Assembly (NCBI GenBank): GCA_041652575.1
Contig: JBAZHC010000013.1
Coordinates: 40,411-104,410 of the forward strand
Direction: 5' to 3'
Source: Phycisphaerae bacterium
GTDB lineage: Bacteria > Planctomycetota > Phycisphaerae > Sedimentisphaerales > UBA12454
DNA length: 64,000 bases
Position 1 is the stretch's first letter. Every line of letters begins with the position of its first letter. Positions 1 through 10,700 of the stretch are shown piece by piece. Made by a program: the position numbers and the translations under genes. The notes under the pieces are model-generated. The model had not been told where the DNA came from. It ran no database searches and worked only from the letters and a program-made list of their open reading frames with translations.

Positions 1-498
1 CCCGCCGTTATTCATTTGCGAATTGGTTTTCATCCATGCAGGGGGGCTCCATGGCGAAGCGAAGAGTTTAAATCCTTTTTGAGATGTCCGCATAGCGTCT
101 TTAATAAATGGAATCAAAAACTTTTTATCGTGAGCGATATTGAAATGTTTAAGCTCGTAATCACCTTCGATATCGTCATAAGAATAATTCGAGAGACTGA
201 AATCGCAGCTATTAATATGTGTACGACACAAGCTGTAGCCCAGGCCGTCAACCTCGTCAAAATAAGCACGGAGAACCTCATCCTTTTTTTCCGGAGGAAT
301 CTGAGATAAAACATAAGCACCGGCCTCGGTGAAAGCGCCGCCGAATCCTTTTATTACCTGAAATGTTTTTGATACGTCCAGCTCGACAAAATCGCAAACC
401 GCAGCAGACTTGTCTTTTGACAGAGAAACCGAGCCTCTGATTGCCAGGCGGTCTTTAGAGTCTTTGGCGGTCAAAATAACCTGAAGGTCATTTTCCAT
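1..498 (-). CDS. GH30 family glycosidase, N-terminal part (cut by window edge)
   Basis: The reverse strand is open from an ATG at 498 to the window edge (166 codons, no stop). The start has a ribosome site (AGGAAAAAAA) just upstream. The translation has hallmarks of GH30 glucosylceramidase-like enzymes: 'IKGFGGAFTEAGA' near residue 50, 'SLSNYSYDD' near 100, and 'SPWSPPAWMKT' near 150, each also present in the two complete GH30 proteins that follow. Both catalytic Glu residues would lie beyond the edge. Unlike those neighbours it starts with no signal peptide and no N-terminal binding module, so it is probably cytoplasmic and would act on imported oligosaccharides. It is divergent from the secreted GH30 pair and its promoter overlaps a LacI-type operator. 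Family assignment is firm; the substrate is not known. Confidence 0.88.
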   Translation of the reverse strand, partial: MENDLQVILTAKDSKDRLAIRGSVSLSKDKSAAVCDFVELDVSKTFQVIKGFGGAFTEAGAYVLSQIPPEKKDEVLRAYFDEVDGLGYSLCRTHINSCDFSLSNYSYDDIEGDYELKHFNIAHDKKFLIPFIKDAMRTSQKGFKLFASPWSPPAWMKTNSQMNNGG

Positions 499-586
499 TA
501 AATTTTTTTCCTGTAAACGAAAACAGCACAAACAGACTCTGTTAAGTCTGTAAATGCAACTATATATTTCAATATGTACTATTACT

Positions 587-602
587 TAGAAACCGATTGC
601 TA
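587..602. promoter_or_regulatory. LacI-type operator, copy 1 (TAGAAACCGATTGCTA)
   Basis: A near-palindrome with the central CG of LacI-family sites, matching three other copies in the window (11049, 14318, 14572). It starts right after the -10 box (602-607, TATAAT on the reverse strand) of a reverse promoter whose -35 is TTGACT at 624-629 (16-nt spacer). That promoter would drive the leftmost GH30 gene. The site also lies about 35 nt upstream of the forward -35 box, so its effect on the secreted GH30 pair is less certain. Confidence 0.7.
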
Positions 603-621
603 TTATAAAATATTGCATTTA

Positions 622-644
622 TAAGTCAAGTTAAACTTGACTTA
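622..644. promoter_or_regulatory. Perfect 11-bp inverted repeat holding two divergent -35 boxes
   Basis: TAAGTCAAGTT, one base, then AACTTGACTTA. The left arm contains TTGACT on the reverse strand (624-629) and the right arm TTGACT on the forward strand (637-642). The forward box is followed after 17 nt by TAATAT (660-665), about 30 nt before the secreted GH30 start at 695. The reverse box pairs with TATAAT at 602-607. The palindrome may be only back-to-back -35 elements, or also a regulator site. Confidence 0.65.
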
Positions 645-694
645 AAGTTGTATATGTTGTAATATACACACAGACAGACTTATATGGATATAAA

Positions 695-2794
695 ATGGTT
701 CAAAGTTTCAAAAAAATGTACCTTGCACGTTTAATGTCGGTCTTTTTAATGGTGACGGCCTATTCAGGCCTTTGTCTGGCCATACCGCAGGAACTGATAC
801 TTAATGGCGGCTTTGAAAGCGGCTCAGGCGGCGTGCCGAACTCATGGTCAAGCAGGGGAAGCGGCGGATGGGCCACATGGAAGAATGATAATGCCTGGGG
901 CAAGTGGGGAACATGGTATGTCAATGCAGGTGCTGCAAGCAGCGGCCAATATCAGGAGTGGGTGCAAAATATCTCGGTAGCGCCCGGTACAACCTGCACG
1001 TTCAGCGTACAATCCAGAACAGAGGACTGGGGCAGCCCAACCGGCTATATTCAAATTGACTGGAAAAATACATCGGGAACAATCATCAGTTCCGTTCAGC
1101 AAACTCTTTATTCCGGCAGCCAGAATCTTGTATGGGCACTATATAGTCTTGGCCCCGTAACAGTTCCGGCCACTGCCGTAACGGCGGACATCATCCTGCA
1201 TGGAGGATACTATGGAACTGTGTTATTTGACCAGGTCTCAGTTTTGAGTCAGGGTCCAAATACCGATTTTAACGGCGACTACATCGTCAATTTCGATGAT
1301 TTTGTATTGTTCGCAAATTTGTGGCTCACATCATCGACCACGTATGACCTGACGGGAGATGGTTTTGTGGATTTTAGCGACTTATCTGTTTTTGCTGATA
1401 ACTGGCTTGCAATCACAAGTCCGCCATATCAAGGCTATCAACTCACCGTTAATGACGTAACAAAGTATCAGACAATGGACGGCTTCGGCGCTTCACTGAC
1501 CGAGTCATCCGCGTACCTTATAGGTTACTATCTTAATGCCAATGAGCAGCAAAGCGTGCTTCAAGACCTCTTTGACCCCGATATCGGCATCGGTCTGTCC
1601 TATTTGCGTCAGCCCATGGGAGCTTCAGACTTTCGTTTGAGTAATTACAGCTATGATGATATTCCCGGCTCTGTCCCTGCCGATTACGGTCTGACCTCGT
1701 TTTCGATTGCGCGTGAAACCACATATATAATTCCGCTGATTCTGGAAGCGATGGAAATTAGTCCCGACATTAAAATTATGGGCTCGCCGTGGTCTCCGCC
1801 GATATGGATGAAAACTCCGCGGGTATGGGAAGGCAAAAGCGGCAGCACCAACAGTACACTAATCGATAACGACAGCGTCTATCAGTCTCTGGCAAATTAC
1901 TTTGTCAAATACATTCAGGCCTATGCAGCATGGGGTATTAATATAGATGCCGTAACATTGCAGAATGAGCCGCTTAATGCGACTCCTGCGTCTCCGGGCC
2001 TTGTTATGTCAGCGGCAAATCAAATACGGCTGATAAAGCTGGTCGGACCTGCCTTTGCGGCAAACGACATCACCACAAAGATTATCAGCTATGACCATAA
2101 CTGGGACAACACCTCTTTTGTTACAGCCGTTTACAATGATGCCGTCGCTTCATCGTACGTCGATGGTTCTGCGTGGCATGACTATTTCGGCGATGTCTCT
2201 GTGCAGAGCACCATCCACACTAACTTTCCCACTAAAAATATATATTTTACTGAAAGCTCCGATGGAGTATGGAATGATGAAGGTTTCAGTGAAGACCTGA
2301 TAAGAAACGGCAAATTTGTCATTGATGTTACACGCAACTGGGCCAAAACGGTCATAAAATGGAATCTTGCACTGGACCAGAATAATGGACCAAAGACGAG
2401 CGGTGGCTGCGATACCTGCTACGGCTTTATTACGATTAATTCCGCGACACACGCCGTTTCGCATCGGCCTCAATATTATGCGATAGGTCAGGCAAGCAAA
2501 TTCGTGCGGCCCGGAGCATCGCGTATCGACTCAACTCAATCGCCGGGCGCAAATATCAAGAACGTATCTTTCCAGAATCCGGATGGTTCAATTGTCTGTT
2601 TTGTGGTCAGTCCGGACTCAAGCCCGCACAATCTGAGAATTGCATGGGGGACTAAAACATTCATTTACACCCTGCCGGCTGCTTCAGTCAGCACGTTCGT
2701 ATGGAATCCGGGGTCGGATATAGTTAATGTCTGGATCACTACCGGCGACCAGACGAAATTGCTGCAGAAACAGCATATAGTATTCTTCCAGTGA
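695..2794 (+). CDS. Secreted GH30 glycosidase with CBM-like and dockerin-like modules
   Basis: A 699-residue exported glycoside hydrolase. In order: signal peptide (about 1-30), a carbohydrate-binding-like beta-sandwich (about 31-187, 'LNGGFESGSGG'), a dockerin-like pair of Asp-rich calcium-loop motifs each ending in 'WL' (about 190-247), then the GH30 barrel and its side domain (about 250-690). The predicted acid/base is Glu425 in 'LQNEP' and the nucleophile Glu520 in 'YFTESSDG', the standard retaining GH30 pair. GH30 enzymes cut beta-glucan, beta-xylan or glucosylceramide-type bonds; which one cannot be read here. The next gene is a clear tandem paralogue 22 nt downstream, so the two are probably cotranscribed. 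The forward promoter at 637-665 precedes it. The ribosome site at the ATG is weak. Confidence 0.9.
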   Translation: MVQSFKKMYLARLMSVFLMVTAYSGLCLAIPQELILNGGFESGSGGVPNSWSSRGSGGWATWKNDNAWGKWGTWYVNAGAASSGQYQEWVQNISVAPGTTCTFSVQSRTEDWGSPTGYIQIDWKNTSGTIISSVQQTLYSGSQNLVWALYSLGPVTVPATAVTADIILHGGYYGTVLFDQVSVLSQGPNTDFNGDYIVNFDDFVLFANLWLTSSTTYDLTGDGFVDFSDLSVFADNWLAITSPPYQGYQLTVNDVTKYQTMDGFGASLTESSAYLIGYYLNANEQQSVLQDLFDPDIGIGLSYLRQPMGASDFRLSNYSYDDIPGSVPADYGLTSFSIARETTYIIPLILEAMEISPDIKIMGSPWSPPIWMKTPRVWEGKSGSTNSTLIDNDSVYQSLANYFVKYIQAYAAWGINIDAVTLQNEPLNATPASPGLVMSAANQIRLIKLVGPAFAANDITTKIISYDHNWDNTSFVTAVYNDAVASSYVDGSAWHDYFGDVSVQSTIHTNFPTKNIYFTESSDGVWNDEGFSEDLIRNGKFVIDVTRNWAKTVIKWNLALDQNNGPKTSGGCDTCYGFITINSATHAVSHRPQYYAIGQASKFVRPGASRIDSTQSPGANIKNVSFQNPDGSIVCFVVSPDSSPHNLRIAWGTKTFIYTLPAASVSTFVWNPGSDIVNVWITTGDQTKLLQKQHIVFFQ

Positions 2795-2816
2795 CCAAAG
2801 GACATTGTTAATCGTA

Positions 2817-4907
2817 ATGCGATATAAGCAGTTAAAGATATGCCTCACAACCTTAATACCGGTTTTCTTGGCAGTGGCGGTCTGTTCGAACCTTTGTTTC
2901 GCAGCGTCTCAGGAGTTGGCGCTAAACGGAGGTTTTGAAGACAGTTCCGGCGGCAAGCCGAACTCGTGGTCAAGCCGGGGAAACGGCGGATGGGCTGTTT
3001 GGAAAATAGATGAAAACTGGGGTCAGACAGGACGATGTTTCGTATGCGCGGGCGGCTATTCCGGCAGTGAATACCAAGAGTGGGTACAATCTATTGATGT
3101 GGTGCCCGGCACAACTTGCATCTTCAGCGTAGATTCCTGTACGGAAGACTGGGGCACGCCAACCGGTTATATCAGAATTAACTGGAAAGATGCATTCGGA
3201 AACACGATAAGCACTTATACGAATATGCTTTTTTCCGGCAGCCGGAATACAACATGGTCGCAATACAGCAGCGGCAATATAACAATTCCGGCCGATACCG
3301 TAACAGCGGAAATTATCCTGCACGGAGGCATTTCCGGAACTATATTATTCGATCAGATTTCATTTACAGGCCAGGTCCCGCCGATACAGGTAAACGCTGA
3401 TTTCAACGGCGATTTGTTCGTCGATTTTCAGGATTTTGCGGCGTTTGCTCATTCATGGCTTCAATCGTCAACCCTATACGACCTGACCGGAGACAGTCAG
3501 GTGGATCCCTGCGATCTGAGCATTTTCGCAGACCACTGGCTTAAAGTTCCAGACCTTCTGTTTGAAGGCAATTTGATTGAAATCGACGATACCCAAAGGT
3601 ATCAGGAGATTGACGGCTTTGGCGCATCACTGACCGATTCATCCGCATATCTTATTGGCAATTACCTCACCTCTGCTGAACGTACAAGTGTGCTCGAAGA
3701 CCTGTTCGACCCTAATATCGGTATCGGGCTGACGTATTTGCGTCAGCCAATGGGCGCTTCAGATTTTCGCCGAGTTGATTACAGCTATGACGATGTCCCA
3801 TACGGTGACACCGATTATAACCTGACTTCATTTTCAATTAATTATGATGTTACATACATAATTCCCATACTTCAGGAGGCGCTTGGCATCTGTCCTGACA
3901 TCAAAATTATGGGCACGCCATGGAGCCCGCCTGCATGGATGAAGACGAGCAAGGCATTCGGCTATGGCAGTCTGACTAACGATGACAGGGTCTATCGGGC
4001 ATTGGCAAACTATTTTGTCAAATATATTCAGGCATACGCAGCATGGGACATCGACATCGATGCGGTTACCTTGCAGAATGAGCCGTATTATGAGCCATAC
4101 TCGTATCCGGGTATGCACATGGAACCTGCCGACCAGATACGACTGGTAAAACTCATGGGACCGGCTTTTGAGGCAAATGGCATTAACACAAAAATTATTA
4201 TCTGGGACCACAATTGGGACCGGCCTGATTTTCCGGTCGCCGTTCTAAATGACAGCGAGGTATATCAATATATTGCCGGCACGGCATGGCACTGGTACGG
4301 TGGAGATATTTCAACACAGAGCCAGGTACATGATGCCTACCCGGACAAAGATGCCTATTTCACCGAAGGCTCTGACGGGACATGGCAGCCGCAGGATTTC
4401 GGCTGGAGCCTGATAGATAATGGCAATTTAATCGTGCGGGCAACGCGCAACTGGGCAAAGACCGTAGTCAAATGGAATCTTGCACTGGATCAGGATAACG
4501 GCCCCAAAATTGCCGGCGGCTGCGATACCTGCCACGGCGTTGTTACAATTAATTCAGTAACACACGCGGTTTCACGTCGGCCTCAATATTATGCGTTAGG
4601 TCAGGCAAGCAAATTTGTGCGGCCCGGAGCCGTGCGTATTCAATCGACCGAATCAGCGGGAGCAGGTATTGAAAATGCAGCCTTTCAGAATCTGGATAAT
4701 TCGATCGTGTGTCTTGCTACTAATGCTTCAACAAGTTCGCACAACCTGAAAATCGCATGGAATAATAAGTCGTTTATTTATCCCCTGCCTGCCGTTTCAT
4801 TCAGCACGTTTATATGGCGTCCGAATTCGAACGACGTTAATGTCTGGATTACGACCGGTGATCAGCAGAAACTGCTGGAAAAACAGCGCACAGTATTTTT
4901 TCAATAG
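2817..4907 (+). CDS. Secreted GH30 glycosidase, tandem paralogue
   Basis: A second exported GH30 with the same layout as its upstream neighbour: signal peptide (about 1-29), beta-sandwich (starting 'LNGGFEDSSGG'), dockerin-like Asp motifs ending 'SWL' and 'HWL', then the GH30 catalytic domain. Counting from the ATG used here, the acid/base is Glu422 ('LQNEP') and the nucleophile Glu517 ('YFTEGSDG'). Long stretches match the first copy, for example 'YLRQPMGASDFR' and 'GQASKFVRPGA', so this is a tandem duplication; differences around the acid/base ('YYEPYSYPG' against 'LNATPASPG') may mean a different specificity. An in-frame TTG at 2805 is an alternative start, but it sits only two bases after the nearest AAGGA, so the ATG is preferred. 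It converges on the GH35 gene with an 11-nt gap. Confidence 0.88.
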   Translation: MRYKQLKICLTTLIPVFLAVAVCSNLCFAASQELALNGGFEDSSGGKPNSWSSRGNGGWAVWKIDENWGQTGRCFVCAGGYSGSEYQEWVQSIDVVPGTTCIFSVDSCTEDWGTPTGYIRINWKDAFGNTISTYTNMLFSGSRNTTWSQYSSGNITIPADTVTAEIILHGGISGTILFDQISFTGQVPPIQVNADFNGDLFVDFQDFAAFAHSWLQSSTLYDLTGDSQVDPCDLSIFADHWLKVPDLLFEGNLIEIDDTQRYQEIDGFGASLTDSSAYLIGNYLTSAERTSVLEDLFDPNIGIGLTYLRQPMGASDFRRVDYSYDDVPYGDTDYNLTSFSINYDVTYIIPILQEALGICPDIKIMGTPWSPPAWMKTSKAFGYGSLTNDDRVYRALANYFVKYIQAYAAWDIDIDAVTLQNEPYYEPYSYPGMHMEPADQIRLVKLMGPAFEANGINTKIIIWDHNWDRPDFPVAVLNDSEVYQYIAGTAWHWYGGDISTQSQVHDAYPDKDAYFTEGSDGTWQPQDFGWSLIDNGNLIVRATRNWAKTVVKWNLALDQDNGPKIAGGCDTCHGVVTINSVTHAVSRRPQYYALGQASKFVRPGAVRIQSTESAGAGIENAAFQNLDNSIVCLATNASTSSHNLKIAWNNKSFIYPLPAVSFSTFIWRPNSNDVNVWITTGDQQKLLEKQRTVFFQ

Positions 4908-4918
4908 TCAGAGGCGGA

Positions 4919-7678
4919 TTATCCTTCGAAGACAAGTTTTACTTCCGTATCAATTGCCTCGTAGAAAGTATCTAATCGCGGCTCGACAAGAAAACTATCT
5001 GTACCTTCCAGAGCAATTGCCAGAACATTTTCTTTCTGCAGGAATGTTGCAGGCACATAAAACTCGTGCTGCGGGCCTATAGATTCAAATTGCCCCAGCC
5101 CCTTGCCGTTGAGATAGAATACGCATCTTTGACTGGCGTTCGGAATTGTCAGTCGCACTGCGGCTTCAACGCCCGGATGGCACTTGTATTCAAATTTGCG
5201 TCTGAACCAGACGATATTGCCCATTTTTTCAGAGATAACATATTTTTCAGCGGTTGGTACATTTGTCCAGTCGGAATCGTCGAATAAACTTTTTGTGTAG
5301 CCCTTTAATATGCCGGTTAACTGCTGGCGGACTCTGAAATCTGAAACGTCGGTCGTTAATGGATTACCTGCTGAGGCGGCGTTGATCAATATCGGCTGCA
5401 TTATTCCGCTGTATTTCAGGATTGCTCCCTCGTGCGGATGGGATTTGTTGTGGTAGATGTTTGCGTAAAGCACTGCGAGACAATTTCTGCCGGCAACGAT
5501 AAATTTATTATCGATGTCTATTCTCTGCGGTTTATTTTCCGAAGTTATGCCTGTCCAGACGAGATTGCCGTTGAGATAAATATACTGGCGGTCGGTAGCA
5601 TTGCCTGTGTAGATGATTTGGACATCTCTTGATTTTGATGACAGCTCGAATTGTCCGCGATACCAGATGTAGCCGTGTTCGAGCAGGCCTGCTTCTTCAA
5701 GCGATGTCGGCTTTGCCAGTCTCAGCCAGTTGCTGTCATCGTAGTCCGGGGCGATTTCGTCTGTATCGGCTTTTACTTTCCAGTCGCCAAGCCATTTAAG
5801 ACTTACGCTGTTTTTCGCGGTCTTTTTGTATCCAAACGAAGTTTGCATATCTTTAACATCTGTAAATGTTTGTATTGTTTTGTCGGCGATGGATGCATGG
5901 GTGATTTTTTTGCCGCCGAAATAATGGAATGTATTTTTTTCACCGCTGACAACCTGTATTTTTACAACAGCCTGATTGCCGCTCTGTTCGATGTCCTTTG
6001 TGAAATAGGCATCACAGACAAGAATACCGTTGTTCATCGGTTCTACTTTGCCGGCCAGTTTCTGGTCGATGATAAACAGCAGATGATTTTTAATTTGCGC
6101 AATTTGTATTCCGGTATGTTTATATTTTAGTACGGCCTGTTCACTGCCGGCCAGTTCGATGTCGCCTTTGAGGATTTTTACTTCTGAAGCGGAGACATTT
6201 AAAGTTGTTTTGCCGATTTTGTCGGATTTGCCGTACAGACCGAAGAAAACCTGCCCGTTAATTTTTTTCGTAAAGAGCAATTCAGAACTTGAACTCATTA
6301 TTTTAATGTCTGTATTGGGTATGCAAACATCGACCGGGAGAAGAGATGTTTGATAAGGCTCAAGTTCGAGGCCGGTAATAATTGTTTTGCCGTTTTTGAA
6401 GATGCTTACAGTTCGGCTTTGCGGGCTGAGATTTCTGACGCAGACAAGCTGCTGACCTTTGCCGTCTCTTTTGGCATATACTTTGAATTTTTCTGATTTT
6501 GTCGAAAGTGTTTTGTCGGCGGCAGAGCCGGTTTTTTCTATTATTTGTATTTCATTTTTTTCTGATATTGCTGAAAAGTCTTCCGTACTTTCTGATTCGA
6601 GAAGTAAATCTTTATAATCCTGACAAAATAGCATAAAAGCCTTTGTCCAGTCATATCTGCCGGGCATTACATGGCCCCATTCGCGTATCATTGAGCCGCC
6701 GAAGTCGAAACTTGTGCCTGTGCCGATGCCTGTTATAGGCCAGTTATTTCCGCGGCAGCCCCAGTACGGAAAGGTTGTGCCGCCAATAAACATATAATAG
6801 TTCAGAACGGATGCTCCGAGTATCAAAACGCTTTTGGTTACGCTTTCAGTCAGATTGATATCCGGAATGTAAAAAGGCTGGCCGAATTGTGAAAACCATC
6901 CGACCTGCAGTTCGAGAATCATAGTGGGGCAGTCGGGCTGGCCTTTTTTGGCGTTTATGATTTTTCCGTCGAAATATTCGTGCTCATACATCCAGTGCGT
7001 AAAGAACGGAATGTTGGGATAATAAGTGCGTGTGTCGATAATACCTTTTCCCCTGAGAAATTCCGCTTCGTTTGCAAATTGAGGAATGTCTATACCGAAC
7101 TCCCTGAGCATTTTGCCGAGTCGTTTGAAGTATTCGACAGCGGTTTCAACCGAGATTTTTTCTTCGCCGTAATGCATAAGATGGTCGTATTCGTTTTCGA
7201 CCTGGATACAGAGGATATTTCCGCCTTTGGTAACCATATATGGCAATATTTTTTCGGCAACGGATTTGTACCAGCCGCGGACATAACCAAGATATTTATC
7301 GTTTAGTACGCGCAATGGTATTTTTTTGGATAGCAGCCAGTCCGGATGTCCGCCGAAATCCCATTCCGCGCATATATACGGGCCGGGTTTTACAATCAGA
7401 TATATTTCATGTTTTTGGCACAGTTCGATAAATTTGCCCAGGTCTCTGTCTCCTGTCCAGCATTGTTTGCCTTCGGTCTGTTCGTGCCAGCTCCATGGAA
7501 TATATGTTGTGATAAGATTTGCCCCGCATCGTTTTGCTTTGATTATTCTGTTTTCCCAAAGTTCATTCGGTGTGCGGAAATAATGGAATTCGCCGCCTGT
7601 AAGCAGCAGTCTTTTCCCGTTGACTATAAAACTTTTCGCGTCATAAGTAATGTTTCCCTGCGATGCTGATGCTGTCAT
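4919..7678 (-). CDS. GH35 family beta-galactosidase
   Basis: A 919-residue GH35 glycosidase. The N-terminal barrel is diagnostic: 'GGEFHYFRTP' (about 28-37), 'VKPGPYICAEWDFGG' (about 96-110), the acid/base Glu163 in 'VENEY', and the likely nucleophile Glu256 in 'MILELQVGW'. C-terminal sandwich domains follow, with 'WLGDWKV' and 'WYRGQFEL' typical of galactose-binding-like jelly rolls in GH35 and GH2 proteins. GH35 members release terminal beta-galactose, though some have exo-beta-glucosaminidase or other activity. No signal peptide is seen, so it is likely cytoplasmic. The ATG has a good ribosome site (GGCAGGAAA). It lies 26 nt after the GH94-like gene on the same strand and is probably cotranscribed from the promoter at 11066-11093. 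Confidence 0.88.
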   Translation of the reverse strand: MTASASQGNITYDAKSFIVNGKRLLLTGGEFHYFRTPNELWENRIIKAKRCGANLITTYIPWSWHEQTEGKQCWTGDRDLGKFIELCQKHEIYLIVKPGPYICAEWDFGGHPDWLLSKKIPLRVLNDKYLGYVRGWYKSVAEKILPYMVTKGGNILCIQVENEYDHLMHYGEEKISVETAVEYFKRLGKMLREFGIDIPQFANEAEFLRGKGIIDTRTYYPNIPFFTHWMYEHEYFDGKIINAKKGQPDCPTMILELQVGWFSQFGQPFYIPDINLTESVTKSVLILGASVLNYYMFIGGTTFPYWGCRGNNWPITGIGTGTSFDFGGSMIREWGHVMPGRYDWTKAFMLFCQDYKDLLLESESTEDFSAISEKNEIQIIEKTGSAADKTLSTKSEKFKVYAKRDGKGQQLVCVRNLSPQSRTVSIFKNGKTIITGLELEPYQTSLLPVDVCIPNTDIKIMSSSSELLFTKKINGQVFFGLYGKSDKIGKTTLNVSASEVKILKGDIELAGSEQAVLKYKHTGIQIAQIKNHLLFIIDQKLAGKVEPMNNGILVCDAYFTKDIEQSGNQAVVKIQVVSGEKNTFHYFGGKKITHASIADKTIQTFTDVKDMQTSFGYKKTAKNSVSLKWLGDWKVKADTDEIAPDYDDSNWLRLAKPTSLEEAGLLEHGYIWYRGQFELSSKSRDVQIIYTGNATDRQYIYLNGNLVWTGITSENKPQRIDIDNKFIVAGRNCLAVLYANIYHNKSHPHEGAILKYSGIMQPILINAASAGNPLTTDVSDFRVRQQLTGILKGYTKSLFDDSDWTNVPTAEKYVISEKMGNIVWFRRKFEYKCHPGVEAAVRLTIPNASQRCVFYLNGKGLGQFESIGPQHEFYVPATFLQKENVLAIALEGTDSFLVEPRLDTFYEAIDTEVKLVFEG

Positions 7679-7704
7679 AATTAATTTCCTGCCTTAAAAA
7701 GTAA

Positions 7705-10700
7705 TTAACCTAATTCTATTTCTATTGACTGAATTTTGTGTTCTCTTGCTTTGCGGGCGATTGTTTCGTCAAAGACGCCGCCTTTTATTTTTGTGATTCT
7801 GCCGTTTATATCTTTTATCTCCGCGGCTATCGGCTTTACGCAGTCGTCGCCGAAGGTATTTTTCATCTTTGGGTTTTTATATGTAACCAGAATATCGCCT
7901 AAAAACATAAAACTGAGTGTTTTTGCCGCGAAATTTTGTTTTACCTGTTTATTATTTATCCACAGGTTTTTTGTCTGCGGCCTTGTTGTAAACAGCCAGT
8001 CTGGAATTGCGGGATTTAAATGTAATGTGACTTTGCCGTTATGGTCAATCGTGAATGGTTTTTCGCCGACAGCCATCATCAGGAATATGTGTATAAATTC
8101 CGCTGTTGAGCCGCTGAGTCTTGCGACAAATCCTGTGCCGTGGATATTGGCATCCGGGTTTGCGCTGCTTGCGATGAAAGAGGAATTTTCGAGTATGCTT
8201 CGTCCATAAATCTGCGGATTCATAAAAGGCACAAATACATTTTTGAAATCAGTGTAAAATTGCTCGAATAGCCCGCTTCTAAGCAGTTCAAGCATATATT
8301 TATATTCCATATGCGTCCAGATGGATTCGTTTTCCAGCCAGCCCCGTGAAAATGTTTTGGTTCTTCCAATTTCCATAGGCTGGTCCAAAAGCGGTTCGTT
8401 GACCTTATACATTTTTAATTTTTCATCGAACAAGCCGCTTTTTCTGACTGCTTTTGCCATGGCCAGCGTTTTGTTTTTGTTTTTTTCAATTCTTAAAAAA
8501 TGCACCGGCCCTTCAAGAAACGACGGCAGGGGATGCTGTTTGAATTTTGTGACTTTTATACATTGGAACCCCCGTCCGTTTAATTTAGGGTTGCCGTTGG
8601 TAATTATTTTCTTATAAGTTATCGGCTGATTTATAAAATAGCTCGGCAGAACACCGGCTTTTGATTTAGCCTGTGCTTTTGCGATGCCATAGTTGAGTTT
8701 ATCCAGAGCCGAGATTAAAAACTGCTTCAATTCCGCAATACTGACGGTTTTTTGTTTGCCTGAAACGCCGAAGAATATCTCAGTCCTGTATTCTTCTTTG
8801 CAGGATGCGGATTTATTCCAGTAATCGAAACCATTTTTGTTGGTTTTCAGAAGTTTCTTGATTTTAGATATGAAATTGTAAGTCTCATTTGCGATTGATA
8901 TTTTTTTTATGTTAGATTTTTCAATGGAATCGAGCGTAAAAATTATCAGCCGTTTTAATTCGAGGGTCTCGCACAGACTTGAACCGAACAATCCCGGAAG
9001 GCCGTTTAGTGCGTCATACCAGTTCGGTTTGTCAGATTCCATTTCAATGCCGATACCTTCAAAATCCAGCGAAGCGATTTTATTTACTATTATGCTGATA
9101 ATTTTATGTGCGAGGGTTGTGTTGTAAATTTCGCCTTTACCGTATCTGGTTCTGACCTCATTTTTTCTTTCGCTTCTCTGTTTGATTAGCGATTCTTTTT
9201 TACTGCTGCGGGCGACAGAATCAATCTGCATCGGTTTGCCGCACCAGAGAACATATTTGTCTTCCCGCGGCAGAACATAATGATGATTATCAAAAAAAGT
9301 GAAATCATTTTTCTCGAACAGGATATATCGCAGATTCTCCGGCCAGACAGCCAGATAGTTTTCGAACAAATCGAGATTGTAACACCAATGGTCAGACCAG
9401 AAACCGTGCCCACAATCCGGCTGGGAGACTTTTTTGCTTATTGTCAATATTTGGGCGATAAAAGCAGGCATGCCGATTTTTATTTTTATATTACGTTCAT
9501 CCAGATAAGTTGTTATTTGGCCGGGCGTATAATGTTTTTTGAAAAGCTGCAAAACGCATGCGGCCTGCTCTGAGGAAAAGGCAGCTTTGATAATTTGTTT
9601 TAATTTCGGTGTGTTTGTTATTTCAAAACTTACCGGTTTTACAATCAGCGGATTGAACCCGTCCAGTTGAATCATATTGTAGAATTGTTCAATATTATCC
9701 GTTTTTACGTCAGGGTTAAACAGCAGGTCATTTCTGCGGTTCTGATTAACATCGCGGAAATTGCCGTTTCCCTGAGAATAATTGGTAGGCGATAATTGAA
9801 AATCGTTGTAGTCTCTTTCGAGGTCGCCGTGCTTTCGTGAATATAAATGAAGCGTTGTGCTTTTGTCTCTGTGCCGCAGCGATACCGGGAAACCGCCCCG
9901 CAGCGTATTATCCAGAAAATTCTGCCTGCAGTATAAATCAAACTCATTTGAACTGCTATGTACAAAATTATTCTGTGTCAGTTGTTCAATAACGGTCTGG
10001 TTTTCGGATTGTTTTCTCGGAATATAACTGCCGCTGCACATCTGCGTTATAAGTTTGTTAAGTTTCTCCACGCTCGAAATACTTCCAATTATCGAATTAT
10101 ACTCACACGATTTTTTTGGACTGATTACTGCTGTAAAATATCCCATCGCACACGGCAGACGGTTTTCAGTAATTTGTGTTCCATTGAGTTTATAAGGCGT
10201 TTGGCCGGCAAATACCTTCGGGTAGCTGTAATCAGTTAAATGAGCAAAAATCTTTTCGGGGTCAACTATCGGCGATATAATTTTCCCCTTTGCCTTGCCG
10301 CCGATAAAGCCCAGATAAAAATTTCCCTCTTTTACAGGTATTACTTCAGGACTATCCTGCTGTTTTGTGCGAATTTTAAAGTATGGAGCGTTATTTTTAA
10401 GATTTGTTACCTCGACAAATGATTCCACGAGCCGCCGCATATTTTTTAAATTGTAGTTATCAACGCCGAATGGAATTATCAGAGGCAGTCCGTCCAGCAC
10501 TTCCATTTTTATTTTTTTGGTTGTTCTGTTCTCAATAGTAAGCTTTCGCACAAGCCCGGCATAATTTTCTCTGACTATGTTGAAAAAATCGACTTTGAAA
10601 TACAATCCCAGCGTTTTATTTTCCTCTTCTATAGACAAAGATTCCGGGCGAATTATCATTTTTTGTGTTATTTTCATTGAACGCTGCTCCAGCTTATCCT

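Noticed and set aside
2150..2473. Reverse-strand open frame within the first secreted GH30 gene
   Set aside because: It lies entirely opposite a gene with clear domains and catalytic residues and shows no protein family features.
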